Below, in pieces: positions 6,463 to 13,896 of a DNA stretch of 15,663 nt. The stretch is taken from contig DATDDB010000097.1 in assembly GCA_036524005.1 (NCBI GenBank), forward strand, positions 1 to 15,663. The letters are read 5' to 3'. Positions within the stretch are counted from its first letter, which is position 1. Each line of letters opens with the position of its first letter. A program made the translations under genes and the position numbers. Below the pieces are notes generated by a model. That model did no database searches. It was not told the DNA's origin and was given only the letters and a program-made list of their open reading frames with translations. This DNA comes from DATDDB01 sp036524005 (GTDB lineage: Bacteria > Pseudomonadota > Gammaproteobacteria > Burkholderiales > Gallionellaceae).

Positions 6463-8106
6463 ATGAATGCTCCGGAAAGACCAATCAAGAACTACAAGTC
6501 GCTGGAAGGTCTGCGCGTAGTCACTGAAACCAACACCCATGCGCATAGCGGTGAACAAGCGAATTTTATCGCACCGCCACCGCTCACCAAAAAATCGGAT
6601 GGTGAAACCGGACATTTCCGCGCATACCGTCCGCGCCCATTCACACCCGAAGAGCGGGCAAACACCAAAATACTTTTCGGCGGCCTGCATTGGCGCGCTG
6701 AACGGGTCATCCAGGGCGCCATGGAAAACATGGGCTACAACGTCCAGATACTGCCAACCGCATCGCGCGAGGACATGATGACCGGGCGCGAAGTGGCCGA
6801 CATCGGCCAATGCTGCCCCACCAGCTTTACCACGGGATCACTCACCAATTTCCTGCGCCGCGAGATCGAGCGCGTGGGTCACGATGAGGTAGAGAAGCGT
6901 TATGTGTACCTGACAGCTGGTTCATGCGGCGCCTGCCGATTCGGACAGTATCACCACAGCTATGAACTGGCGCTGCGCAACATCGGCCTGGATTCGCTGC
7001 GCATGTTCATGCTCGAACAGGAAAAATTCGACCAGGGTCCGGTGCATGGCGGCGGACTGGATCTCAATGTTTCGTTTACGCTGGGCGTATTCTGGGCGCT
7101 GATCCTGACCGACCTGGTCCTGGACATGGAATATCAGATACGTCCCTATGAGGTCAATGCCGGCGAGACCGACCGCGTCAGCCGCGAGGCAGTCGAGTAT
7201 CTCTATGAGGTATTCCGCAACCGTCCGCTGAAGAAAAACAAATGGGGCATGCTGGCCTGGCATCTTTATACCGGCTACTTTGCGGATGCCATGCGCGAAG
7301 TGTACCGGATGTTCGACAAAATCGAAGTGGACCGCCTGCGCGTGAAGCCCATGGTGAAGATCACCGGCGAATTCTACCTGCAGACCGTGGAAGGCGAGCC
7401 CAATTACAACATCCATCGCTGGCTCGAATCGGAAAACGCCGAGGTCTACCCGGCCTCCATTTCGATCTGGATCGATTACCTGTGGCGCCTGACCGAACAG
7501 GAGGCGCAAGACCATATCGGCATCGCACGCGGTGCGCGCCTCAAATTGCTGGGCGTGCGCGTCAATAAATGGGTGCTGCGCAGCACCTATAATAAGATGC
7601 GCCGCGCGCTCGGCAACTTCCCGCGCGAAATGCTCAACCAGTACGAGCTGCGCGAACTGGCCACCCCATGGTTCCACAGCCGCATGAATGGCGGCGAAGG
7701 GGATATGCTGATCGGCAAGGCGCTGTGGACTTACCACAAGAAGAAGGCACACATGATCTGCGAACTTTCTCCTTATTCCTGCCTGCCCAACACCATGAGC
7801 GTGGGCGCGATGGCGGCGGTGATCGGACGCTATCCTGACTTGCTTTACGCGCCGCTGGAGATCAAGGGCGACTCCGAAGTGCATGCACTCTCGCGCTGCC
7901 AGATGATCCTGACCGAAGCAAAAAAACGCGCGCAGCGCGAATATGAGGAGGTGCTGGAGCGCACCGGACTGACAGAGCAAATCTTGCGCGCAGAAATCGC
8001 CAAGCGCCCCGAGCTGAAGAAGGCGACCTACCGCATCCCGCATTACGGCGTTTCCGGAACCGCGGCCAACCTCGTTTTGCATATCGCCGCGATGCGGGCC
8101 GCATAA
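6463..8106 (+). CDS. COG3581-type subunit of an activase-linked reductase (2-hydroxyacyl-CoA dehydratase superfamily)
   Basis: The 547-residue cytoplasmic protein resembles the COG3581 section of the fused 'CoA-substrate-specific enzyme activase' proteins, related to HgdA/HgdB and the double-cubane-cluster proteins. It likely carries an Fe-S cluster reduced by the neighbouring ATPase. Cysteines in family-type settings are Cys117-Cys118 (DIGQCCPTS), Cys155 and Cys158 (GSCGACRFGQY), Cys433 and Cys440 (CELSPYSCLPNTM) and Cys479. Residues 1-70 form a polar, Pro-rich extension. The start at 6463 was chosen because AAGGTG lies six bases upstream; a GTG at 6454 would sit within that site. First gene of the operon, 28 bases before the ATPase gene. 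Family membership is clear to me; cluster type and substrate are inference. Confidence 0.85.
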   Translation: MNAPERPIKNYKSLEGLRVVTETNTHAHSGEQANFIAPPPLTKKSDGETGHFRAYRPRPFTPEERANTKILFGGLHWRAERVIQGAMENMGYNVQILPTASREDMMTGREVADIGQCCPTSFTTGSLTNFLRREIERVGHDEVEKRYVYLTAGSCGACRFGQYHHSYELALRNIGLDSLRMFMLEQEKFDQGPVHGGGLDLNVSFTLGVFWALILTDLVLDMEYQIRPYEVNAGETDRVSREAVEYLYEVFRNRPLKKNKWGMLAWHLYTGYFADAMREVYRMFDKIEVDRLRVKPMVKITGEFYLQTVEGEPNYNIHRWLESENAEVYPASISIWIDYLWRLTEQEAQDHIGIARGARLKLLGVRVNKWVLRSTYNKMRRALGNFPREMLNQYELRELATPWFHSRMNGGEGDMLIGKALWTYHKKKAHMICELSPYSCLPNTMSVGAMAAVIGRYPDLLYAPLEIKGDSEVHALSRCQMILTEAKKRAQREYEEVLERTGLTEQILRAEIAKRPELKKATYRIPHYGVSGTAANLVLHIAAMRAA

Positions 8107-8120
8107 TCCTCTCCACGATA

Positions 8121-8126
8121 TATAAT
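8121..8126 (+). promoter_or_regulatory. perfect TATAAT hexamer just before the ATPase gene
   Basis: The 28-base spacer before the ATPase ATG has no Shine-Dalgarno but contains TATAAT ending eight bases before the ATG. This fits a -10 box for a nearly leaderless internal transcript. No -35 box is visible 17 bases upstream, so it may be chance. Confidence 0.25.
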
Positions 8127-8134
8127 AACGCGCT

Positions 8135-10300
8135 ATGAAAATCATTGGACTGGACATCGGCTCCACGACCGTCAAGGCAGTGGTGTCAGAAAACGGCAAG
8201 GTTCTCTGGCAGGACTACAAGCGCCACAACACCAAGCAGGCCGAGATGACGCTCGCTTTCATGGAGCGCATGGAAGCCGAGTGCGGCATCAAGGCAGGAG
8301 TAGACCGCATCTTCATCACCGGCTCGGGTGCCGGACTGATCGCCCCGCAAATCGGCGGCAAGTCAATACAGGAAGTGGTGGCCGTGGCGGCAGCGGTGGA
8401 AAAGCTGCACCCCGACGTGAATTTCGTCTCCGAAATCGGCGGCGAAGACATGAAGACCCTGTTCTTCACGCCCAGCGGGCAGGGCAAGAGCAAGCAGGTT
8501 TACATGCAATCTGCCTGCAGCGGAGGCACCGGCACCTTCATCGAGAAAACCGCGCGCAAACTCAACATTTCGTCCGAGCAACTGTCGAAAATGGGCTACT
8601 CGGGCTATGAGCTGCACAAGATCAGCTCCAAATGCGGCATTTTCGCGGAAACCGACGCAAACACGCTGGTCAAGTCCGGCGTGCCGGTGGAAGAGATCAT
8701 CGCCAGCCTGTTCGAGGCAGTCGTCTACCAGAACCTGGCCACGCTGACCAAGGGCAATACGCCCGTGCCGCAAGTACTGTTGCTGGGCGGACCGAACACG
8801 TTTTTCGCGGGCTTGCAGGAAGCCTGGCGCCACCATCTGGGCAAGCTCTGGGCTGAGCGCAAGCTGGCACTGCCGGAAGGCGCAACGCTTGAATCCGTGA
8901 TTCTGGTGCCGAGCGAAGCCTTGTACTACGCCTGCCTGGGCTGCATCGAGATCGGCCAGGAAGAAAAACATTCCGTCGGCCTGTATGCCGGAGCAGAAAA
9001 ACTCAAGTGGTGGATCGAAAAGGGGCAGTGGGAGGAGAAGGCAAAAGAGGGTGAAAAGGGGTTGGTAAGCTCCCCCAACGACCTGGATGACTTCATGCAG
9101 CGCTATGCGGACGACAACCGCAAGCCCGTGGATGCCACTGCATATGACCGCAATGCGCCGGTAGCCGTGGGCTGCGATTTCGGCAGCACAACGGCAAAGG
9201 CAGTGGTGCTCTCCCCCAATGCTGACATGCTGTTCAGCTGTTATGCGCCTTCCGCCGGAAACCCGATAGAGGACGCCAAGGCACTGTTCCGCCAGATACG
9301 CGAAGCCGGTTTCGAGAACATCGGCGGACTGGCACTCACCGGCTATGGCAAGGATTTGCTGCAGAACATCATCGGCGCGGATATGGGCGTGGTCGAGACT
9401 GTGGCGCACGCGACCGCCGCGCTGCACTATTTTCCCGATGCCGACGTGATCTGCGACGTGGGCGGCGTGGACGTGAAAATCATGATCCTGCGCCAGGGCA
9501 CGGTGGCCGATTTCAGGCTGAATTCGCAATGCTCCTCCGGCAACGGCGCATTCCTGCAAGGCGTGGCGGAACGCTATGACGTGCCGCTGAACCAATATGC
9601 CGAGCGCGCCTTCCAGGCGCGCTCCGTTCCTTCGCTGGCCATGGGCTGCGGCGTGTTCCTGCAATCCGACATCGTGAACCAGCAGCGCAAGGGCTGGTCT
9701 CCGGACGAAATCATGGCCTCGCTCGCGGCCGTGCTGCCGCTCAACGTATGGGTCTATGCCGGCCAGCTGCAAAACCTGGCCGCCGCCGGGCGCAAGTTCG
9801 TGTTGCAGGGCGGCACGCACCGCAACCTGGCGGTGGTGAAGGCGCAGGTCGATTTCATCAGCGAGAAGGTACCGAACGCGGAAGTCGTGGTCCATCCCTA
9901 TTCCGGCGAGGCGGGCGCCATTGGTGCTGCGCTCTGCGCACGCGACTGGATGGCGGCAGGCAAGCCCAGCGCCTTCCGGGGCTTTGACGCCATCGAGGCG
10001 CTGGAATACAGCAGCACCACCAGCGAGCACACCATCTGCCACTGGTGCGCGGTGAATTGCCGCCGCACCTTCATCGACGTGCGCCTGTCCGGCGGCCGCG
10101 GCCGCAGTTGGAGCAAGGTGCCGCTGGCAGAAGGATGGGAACGGGTGATCAGCGGCAATACCTGCCCCAAAGGCCTTCTGGAAGATGCCAACGAGATGCG
10201 TGTGGTAATGGGACAATTAGACGAGGTAAAACGTGCACACCCAAATATTGCGCAACTGGTTCGGGAAGATGCCTTTCGGCGCGTCAAAGCCGAAGCGTGA
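8135..10300 (+). CDS. single-chain activase with two BadF/BcrA/HgdC-type ATPase domains
   Basis: The 721-residue protein contains two ASKHA (actin/Hsp70-fold) ATPase domains of the BcrAD_BadFG family. These couple ATP hydrolysis to very low-potential electron transfer into dehydratases or reductases. Domain 1 begins GLDIGSTTVKAVV (residue 4) and has Cys128 (SACSGGTG) and Cys167 (SSKCGIFAE). Domain 2 begins GCDFGSTTAKAVV (about residue 347) and has Cys466 (NSQCSSGNG) and Cys505 (AMGCGVF). In HgdC the two equivalent cysteines of each subunit bridge one [4Fe-4S] cluster across a homodimer; here one chain supplies all four, both pairs spaced 39 residues. A C-terminal module has C-x2-C-x3-C (635, 638, 642) plus Cys677 in SGNTCPKG, another likely metal site. 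A charged linker separates the domains (about 290-330). It overlaps the next gene. Confidence 0.93.
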   Translation: MKIIGLDIGSTTVKAVVSENGKVLWQDYKRHNTKQAEMTLAFMERMEAECGIKAGVDRIFITGSGAGLIAPQIGGKSIQEVVAVAAAVEKLHPDVNFVSEIGGEDMKTLFFTPSGQGKSKQVYMQSACSGGTGTFIEKTARKLNISSEQLSKMGYSGYELHKISSKCGIFAETDANTLVKSGVPVEEIIASLFEAVVYQNLATLTKGNTPVPQVLLLGGPNTFFAGLQEAWRHHLGKLWAERKLALPEGATLESVILVPSEALYYACLGCIEIGQEEKHSVGLYAGAEKLKWWIEKGQWEEKAKEGEKGLVSSPNDLDDFMQRYADDNRKPVDATAYDRNAPVAVGCDFGSTTAKAVVLSPNADMLFSCYAPSAGNPIEDAKALFRQIREAGFENIGGLALTGYGKDLLQNIIGADMGVVETVAHATAALHYFPDADVICDVGGVDVKIMILRQGTVADFRLNSQCSSGNGAFLQGVAERYDVPLNQYAERAFQARSVPSLAMGCGVFLQSDIVNQQRKGWSPDEIMASLAAVLPLNVWVYAGQLQNLAAAGRKFVLQGGTHRNLAVVKAQVDFISEKVPNAEVVVHPYSGEAGAIGAALCARDWMAAGKPSAFRGFDAIEALEYSSTTSEHTICHWCAVNCRRTFIDVRLSGGRGRSWSKVPLAEGWERVISGNTCPKGLLEDANEMRVVMGQLDEVKRAHPNIAQLVREDAFRRVKAEA

Positions 10301-11465
10301 CCAGGACGACACCGCGAAACCGCAAGCCCCTGCAGCAGCCTCTTCATCCCGTGCACAGATGCGCATTGGCATCCCGCGCACGCTGAACCAGTGGTCCACC
10401 CACCAGTTCTGGCTTGCTTTTTTCGATGCGCTTGGGATCAACAAGGTCGATTTTTCATCGGATACATCCGAGTCCCAGATGCGCGACTTCGGCAAGGGGC
10501 GCGGCACGGTGGACTGCTGCTATCCGGTGAAGTGCATATCCGGCCACTACGGCGAATTCCTGGCGCGCAAAGCGCACCGCAAGATAGACATCCTGTTCTC
10601 GCCCATGGTCTATTCGCTGCCTTCCTTCTTGCACGGGCATGCGAGTGGATCGCTGGTGTGCCCGCGCGTGATGGCCGCACCGGAAAACATCAAGTCCGGA
10701 TTCCTGAAGGAAAAGGATTTGTTCGCCGAGCACGGCATCAAGTACGTAACCCCCCTGGTGTCCTTTGGCGACCGTCCCATCGTGCCCAAGCAGCTTTACG
10801 AGGGGCTGCGTGATGCCATTCCCGGCCTGACCAGGTCCGAGACCCAGAAAGCGGTCGCGGCCGGGTTCGACGCGCTCGATGCTTTCGGCGCAAAGATGCG
10901 CCAGAAAAGCCGCGAGATCCTCGAGCAATGCATGCGCGACAACAAGCCCTGCATCCTGGTGCTGGGGCGCCCCTATCACATGGACCCCGGCATCGGTCAC
11001 GAAATCGAGGTGGATATTCAGGCCTACGGCTATCCCGTGCTGTGGTCGCAATACCTGCCCACCGACCCGGACTTGCTGGACTGGCTATTTGGGCAGGACG
11101 TGGCGGAAGGCTACATCAAGTCCCCGCTCGACATCGCAGACGTGTGGCCTTCCTCATACAGCGCCAATACCAACGAAATCATGTGGGCCGCAAAATTCGG
11201 CGCGCGCATGCCCTGGATCGCCTGCGTAGTGCGCCTGGCCAGCTACGAATGCGGCATGGACCAGCCGACCTATTCCCCGGTGCAACAGATCGTGGAACGC
11301 TCCGGCACGCTGTTCTTCTCCTTCCAGGACCTGGATTCCACCAAGCCCGCTGGCTCGATCAAGATCCGCGTCGAAACCATCGCGCACTACCTGCATAAAT
11401 ATGCATCCGGCATCATCACCAAGAAGAAGGCAGCGCTCCCCCCTGCCCCGAATCAGGGCAGCTGA
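10233..11465 (+). CDS. COG3580/DUF2229-type subunit of the activase-linked reductase
   Basis: The 410-residue protein resembles the DUF2229/COG3580 section of fused CoA-enzyme activases and, more distantly, HgdB and double-cubane proteins. The family core starts at MRIGIPRTLNQW (residue 43). Cysteines in family-type settings are Cys95-Cys96 and Cys101 (DCCYPVKC), Cys143 (LVCPRV), Cys331 and Cys340 (SYECGMDQPTY). A GRPYHMDPGIGHEIE block near residue 247 is also typical. The GTG at 10233 has GAGG at good spacing and makes a 68-base overlap with the ATPase gene. The first 42 residues are Ala/Ser-rich and may not be translated: the ATG at 10359, 59 bases past the upstream stop, starts right at the core but has no Shine-Dalgarno. 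It should pair with the 6463 gene product and take electrons from the ATPase. Confidence 0.82.
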   Translation: MHTQILRNWFGKMPFGASKPKRDQDDTAKPQAPAAASSSRAQMRIGIPRTLNQWSTHQFWLAFFDALGINKVDFSSDTSESQMRDFGKGRGTVDCCYPVKCISGHYGEFLARKAHRKIDILFSPMVYSLPSFLHGHASGSLVCPRVMAAPENIKSGFLKEKDLFAEHGIKYVTPLVSFGDRPIVPKQLYEGLRDAIPGLTRSETQKAVAAGFDALDAFGAKMRQKSREILEQCMRDNKPCILVLGRPYHMDPGIGHEIEVDIQAYGYPVLWSQYLPTDPDLLDWLFGQDVAEGYIKSPLDIADVWPSSYSANTNEIMWAAKFGARMPWIACVVRLASYECGMDQPTYSPVQQIVERSGTLFFSFQDLDSTKPAGSIKIRVETIAHYLHKYASGIITKKKAALPPAPNQGS

Positions 11466-11493
11466 CCCCGGGCCAGCCAATGCGGGCCCGGGG
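11466..11493 (+). terminator. 9-bp GC hairpin right after the three-gene operon
   Basis: CCCCGGGCC (11466-11474) and GGCCCGGGG (11485-11493) pair perfectly around a 10-base loop, beginning at the base after the TGA stop. The sequence that follows has no T-run. It probably ends or protects the operon transcript, separating it from the cytochrome gene 150 bases on. Confidence 0.55.
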
Positions 11494-11537
11494 GCATATG
11501 CATCCCAGCAAATTATCTAGTTCCTCCCTATCACTTC

Positions 11538-11565
11538 GGACAGGTGTGTAACTCCCCTGTCTTGC
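11538..11565 (+). promoter_or_regulatory. inverted repeat upstream of the di-haem cytochrome gene
   Basis: GACAGG and CCTGTC pair around an 11-base loop in the 179-base gap before the cytochrome gene. A TATCAT hexamer (5 of 6 to a -10 box) follows a few bases later, without a recognisable -35 box. This is a plausible promoter-operator area but a weak call; the coordinates are approximate. Confidence 0.25.
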
Positions 11566-11644
11566 ACTATCATTGCCCGTTGCCTGATGGCGTGCGGCAT
11601 AGCCGGTTCCCCGCACGCTCAACGATCAATAACGAGGAGATGCC

Positions 11645-13777
11645 ATGATAAATCGCTGCAAAAAATTTGTTTCCCGTTTGTTCCGCACCTGGGTGCACAA
11701 GGCTTTCTGGATACTTCTGCTGCTTGCTGTCGTAGGATTGACCACCATATATTCGGCAGAATGGAGCCACAAGATATGGGATCGCGATCCGAACAGGGGG
11801 GCGGCGGTCATCAAGAATGATCCCATCGACAAGGATCTCGACAAGGTCGTTTATCTGAGCCAGAACTGGAATCCTTCGGACAGCCTGTGGTTCTACAGCA
11901 CGACCCAGGGCTCGGACCTGATCCCCTACGACTTCTTCCTCGCGCTTGAGCAAGCGGGCAAGCCAGAGCCTTTCCGTTCGCCCGAGAACATGAACCGCTA
12001 TCGCTATCTCCCGCAGCGTGCCACTTCCAGCAACCCGGACGGATTGCCGGTCGGCATGGTGGCCGACACCTACCAGGGCAAGAAGTACATGGGATTTTCC
12101 TGTGCCGCATGCCACACCTCGCAGATCAATTACAATGGAACCGGCATCCGCATAGATGGCGGCCAGACAGCCGCCGACATGGATTCCTTCATGAAGGATC
12201 TGGGCGCGGCACTGACCGCGACCGGCAATGATCCCGCCAAGAAAAAACGCTTCTCCGAAGTGGTCCTGAAGCTCGGCAATTACCGCAACGAAACCGAGGT
12301 GCTGGACGACCTCAAGACCTTCACCCTGCGCACCAGCATCTACAACTATATCAACGAGACCGACACGGCATATGGCTACGGCCGCCTGGATGCGTTTGGC
12401 CGGATTTTCAACCGCGTACTCCAGCATGTCCTCACCGAGCAGGAACTGCGCGAAGTGCTGAGCAGCGCCTTGTCCAAGGATGAACTTGATGATGTGCTAC
12501 CCAATTTCGGCAAGGTGCTTTCGGAAAAGCAACGGGATCACATTGTCGAGCGCCTGGTGGAAATATTGAAAGCACGGGAACAAGCGGCGCAGCAAAAGCA
12601 GGATGGGCAGGCGCAGTCCAGGCTTCAAAGTGAACTGGCCAATCTCAGAGGCCAGTTGTTCAATCCGCCAAATGCCCCGGTCAGTTATCCTTTCCTGTGG
12701 GATACGCCGCAACACGACTATGTGCAATGGAACGGGGTTGCCGCAAATGTTGGCGAAGGACCCATTGGGCGCAATTCAGGCGAGGTCATAGGCGTGTTCG
12801 CCACGCTCGACTGGTCGCAGGAGCCAGGCTGGACACTTTCCTCGGTGATAGGCGGCCAATGGCCGGACAAGACGCATTTCAGCTTCAAATCGTCGGTGGA
12901 TCTGCACAACCTGCGCCTGCTGGAGGCGCAGCTTTCCACCCTGCAATCGCCGCAATGGCCGGAAAACATACTGCCCGCCATAGACAAGAATCGAGCCAAC
13001 CGCGGCGCCGCCATCTTTGACCTGCGCTGCGCGACGTGCCACGCGGAAATTGACCGCGCCGACCCCAAGCGCCATGTCATCGCCAATTTCTCCAAGCTCA
13101 GCGCGGCAGGCACCGACCCTAAAATGGCGCTCAATGCCATCGGCCGCACGGGTTATTCCGGCATCCTGACCAACCAGTATGTGAATATCGGCGTGGGCAA
13201 CCTCTACCTCAAGGACAGAAGGCCCGTGGCTGCCCTGCTGATCCAGGCAGACACCAACGTAGTCGCCACACCCGATCCCGACAAATGGTTTTTCCAGCGC
13301 TGGGCAGATTGGGCGCATGATCTTGCCGTGGCCTTCTTCAGCAATGACATCAAGCAGGCATCGCTGAAGTCCGGCAATTTCGACGCCGATACGAATGCCA
13401 GCCCGCTTACCTCGCTGCTGTCGTACAAGGCTCGCTCGCTCAACGGTATCTGGGCCACCGCACCTTACCTGCATAACGGGTCAGTACCCACCCTGTATGA
13501 CCTGTTGCTGCCAGCCAGAAAACAGGCGGGAGACCGCCCCGGCATGGAGTATCGCCCGGCGAAGTTTTCCACCGGTTCACGCGAATTCGATCCCGTCCAT
13601 GTCGGTTTCAGAAGCCAGGGCTACAACGGCTTTGTGGTAGACACCGGCATCTACGGCAACGGCAATTCCGGACACGAATACGGCACGCGCGACATGAAGC
13701 GTGCAGACGGCACGATTGAAAAAGCGCTGACCAGGGAAGAACGCCTCGATTTGGTGGAATACCTGAAGACTCTCTGA
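11645..13777 (+). CDS. membrane-anchored di-haem c-type cytochrome, RoxA/CCP-MauG superfamily
   Basis: The 710-residue protein has two covalent haem motifs: Cys153-A-A-Cys-His157 (GFSCAACHTSQINYNG) and Cys462-A-T-Cys-His466. The sequence after haem 1 (GIRIDGG) and the late block LNGIWATAPYLHNGSVPTLY are typical of the large 'di-heme cytochrome c peroxidase' relatives that include rubber oxygenase RoxA. Residues about 20-38 form one membrane segment after a basic start, with no good signal peptidase site, so the haem domain should be tethered in the periplasm. The haems lie 309 residues apart, more than I recall for RoxA, because of an insert with a Gln/Lys-rich coiled-coil stretch near 300-335. 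Strong GAGGAG ribosome site. Peroxidase, oxygenase or electron-transfer function cannot be decided from sequence. Confidence 0.85.
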   Translation: MINRCKKFVSRLFRTWVHKAFWILLLLAVVGLTTIYSAEWSHKIWDRDPNRGAAVIKNDPIDKDLDKVVYLSQNWNPSDSLWFYSTTQGSDLIPYDFFLALEQAGKPEPFRSPENMNRYRYLPQRATSSNPDGLPVGMVADTYQGKKYMGFSCAACHTSQINYNGTGIRIDGGQTAADMDSFMKDLGAALTATGNDPAKKKRFSEVVLKLGNYRNETEVLDDLKTFTLRTSIYNYINETDTAYGYGRLDAFGRIFNRVLQHVLTEQELREVLSSALSKDELDDVLPNFGKVLSEKQRDHIVERLVEILKAREQAAQQKQDGQAQSRLQSELANLRGQLFNPPNAPVSYPFLWDTPQHDYVQWNGVAANVGEGPIGRNSGEVIGVFATLDWSQEPGWTLSSVIGGQWPDKTHFSFKSSVDLHNLRLLEAQLSTLQSPQWPENILPAIDKNRANRGAAIFDLRCATCHAEIDRADPKRHVIANFSKLSAAGTDPKMALNAIGRTGYSGILTNQYVNIGVGNLYLKDRRPVAALLIQADTNVVATPDPDKWFFQRWADWAHDLAVAFFSNDIKQASLKSGNFDADTNASPLTSLLSYKARSLNGIWATAPYLHNGSVPTLYDLLLPARKQAGDRPGMEYRPAKFSTGSREFDPVHVGFRSQGYNGFVVDTGIYGNGNSGHEYGTRDMKRADGTIEKALTREERLDLVEYLKTL

Positions 13778-13786
13778 TGGCATGAC

Positions 13787-13820
13787 CCGGCAAAGGCCCG
13801 GATGGTCGAGGCCTTGCCGG
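13787..13820 (+). terminator. GC-rich hairpin after the cytochrome gene
   Basis: CCGGCAAAGGCC (13787-13798) and GGCCTTGCCGG (13810-13820) pair with one bulged A around an 11-base loop, ten bases after the TGA stop. No T-run follows. Likely a 3' end or terminator of the cytochrome transcript. Confidence 0.55.
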
Positions 13821-13825
13821 ACCTC

Positions 13826-13850
13826 ATTGGAATATTGCCCGATTTCCAAT
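13826..13850 (+). promoter_or_regulatory. promoter with overlapping palindrome before the lipoprotein gene
   Basis: TTGGAA (13827-13832), a 17-base spacer and TAAGAT (13850-13855) form a candidate sigma-70 promoter, each box 4 of 6. The palindrome ATTGGAA (13826-13832) and TTCCAAT (13844-13850) covers the -35 box and touches the -10 box, as an operator would. A second pair, ATATTGCC (13832-13839) and GGCAATAT (13868-13875), interleaves with it. Confidence 0.35.
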
Positions 13851-13896
13851 AAGATGCTTTGCATGCAGGCAATATAACAACAAATGGGAAAACATT

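Noticed and set aside
6922..8199. 425-residue minus-strand frame opposite the COG3581-type gene
   Set aside because: Low-information His/Ala/Val-rich sequence, no ribosome site or domain, and it overlaps a well supported gene.
8363..10216. 617-residue open frame on the minus strand
   Set aside because: It lies wholly opposite the activase gene, whose motifs are unmistakable. Its His/Ala/Gly-rich sequence with no domain is typical of an antisense shadow in GC-rich DNA.
8135..10300. Hsp70 or sugar kinase identity for the tandem ATPase
   Set aside because: The fold is shared, but the Cys-containing SACSGGTG and KCGIFAE motifs are specific to the BadF/BcrA/HgdC activases.
11570..12427. 285-residue minus-strand frame over the start of the cytochrome gene
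   Set aside because: The plus strand carries a strong ribosome site, membrane helix and CxxCH motif; the minus frame has no recognisable feature.
11645..13777. Classical cytochrome c peroxidase (CcpA)
   Set aside because: It is about twice the usual length, has an N-terminal membrane helix and a large insert, and its conserved blocks fit the RoxA-like branch better.
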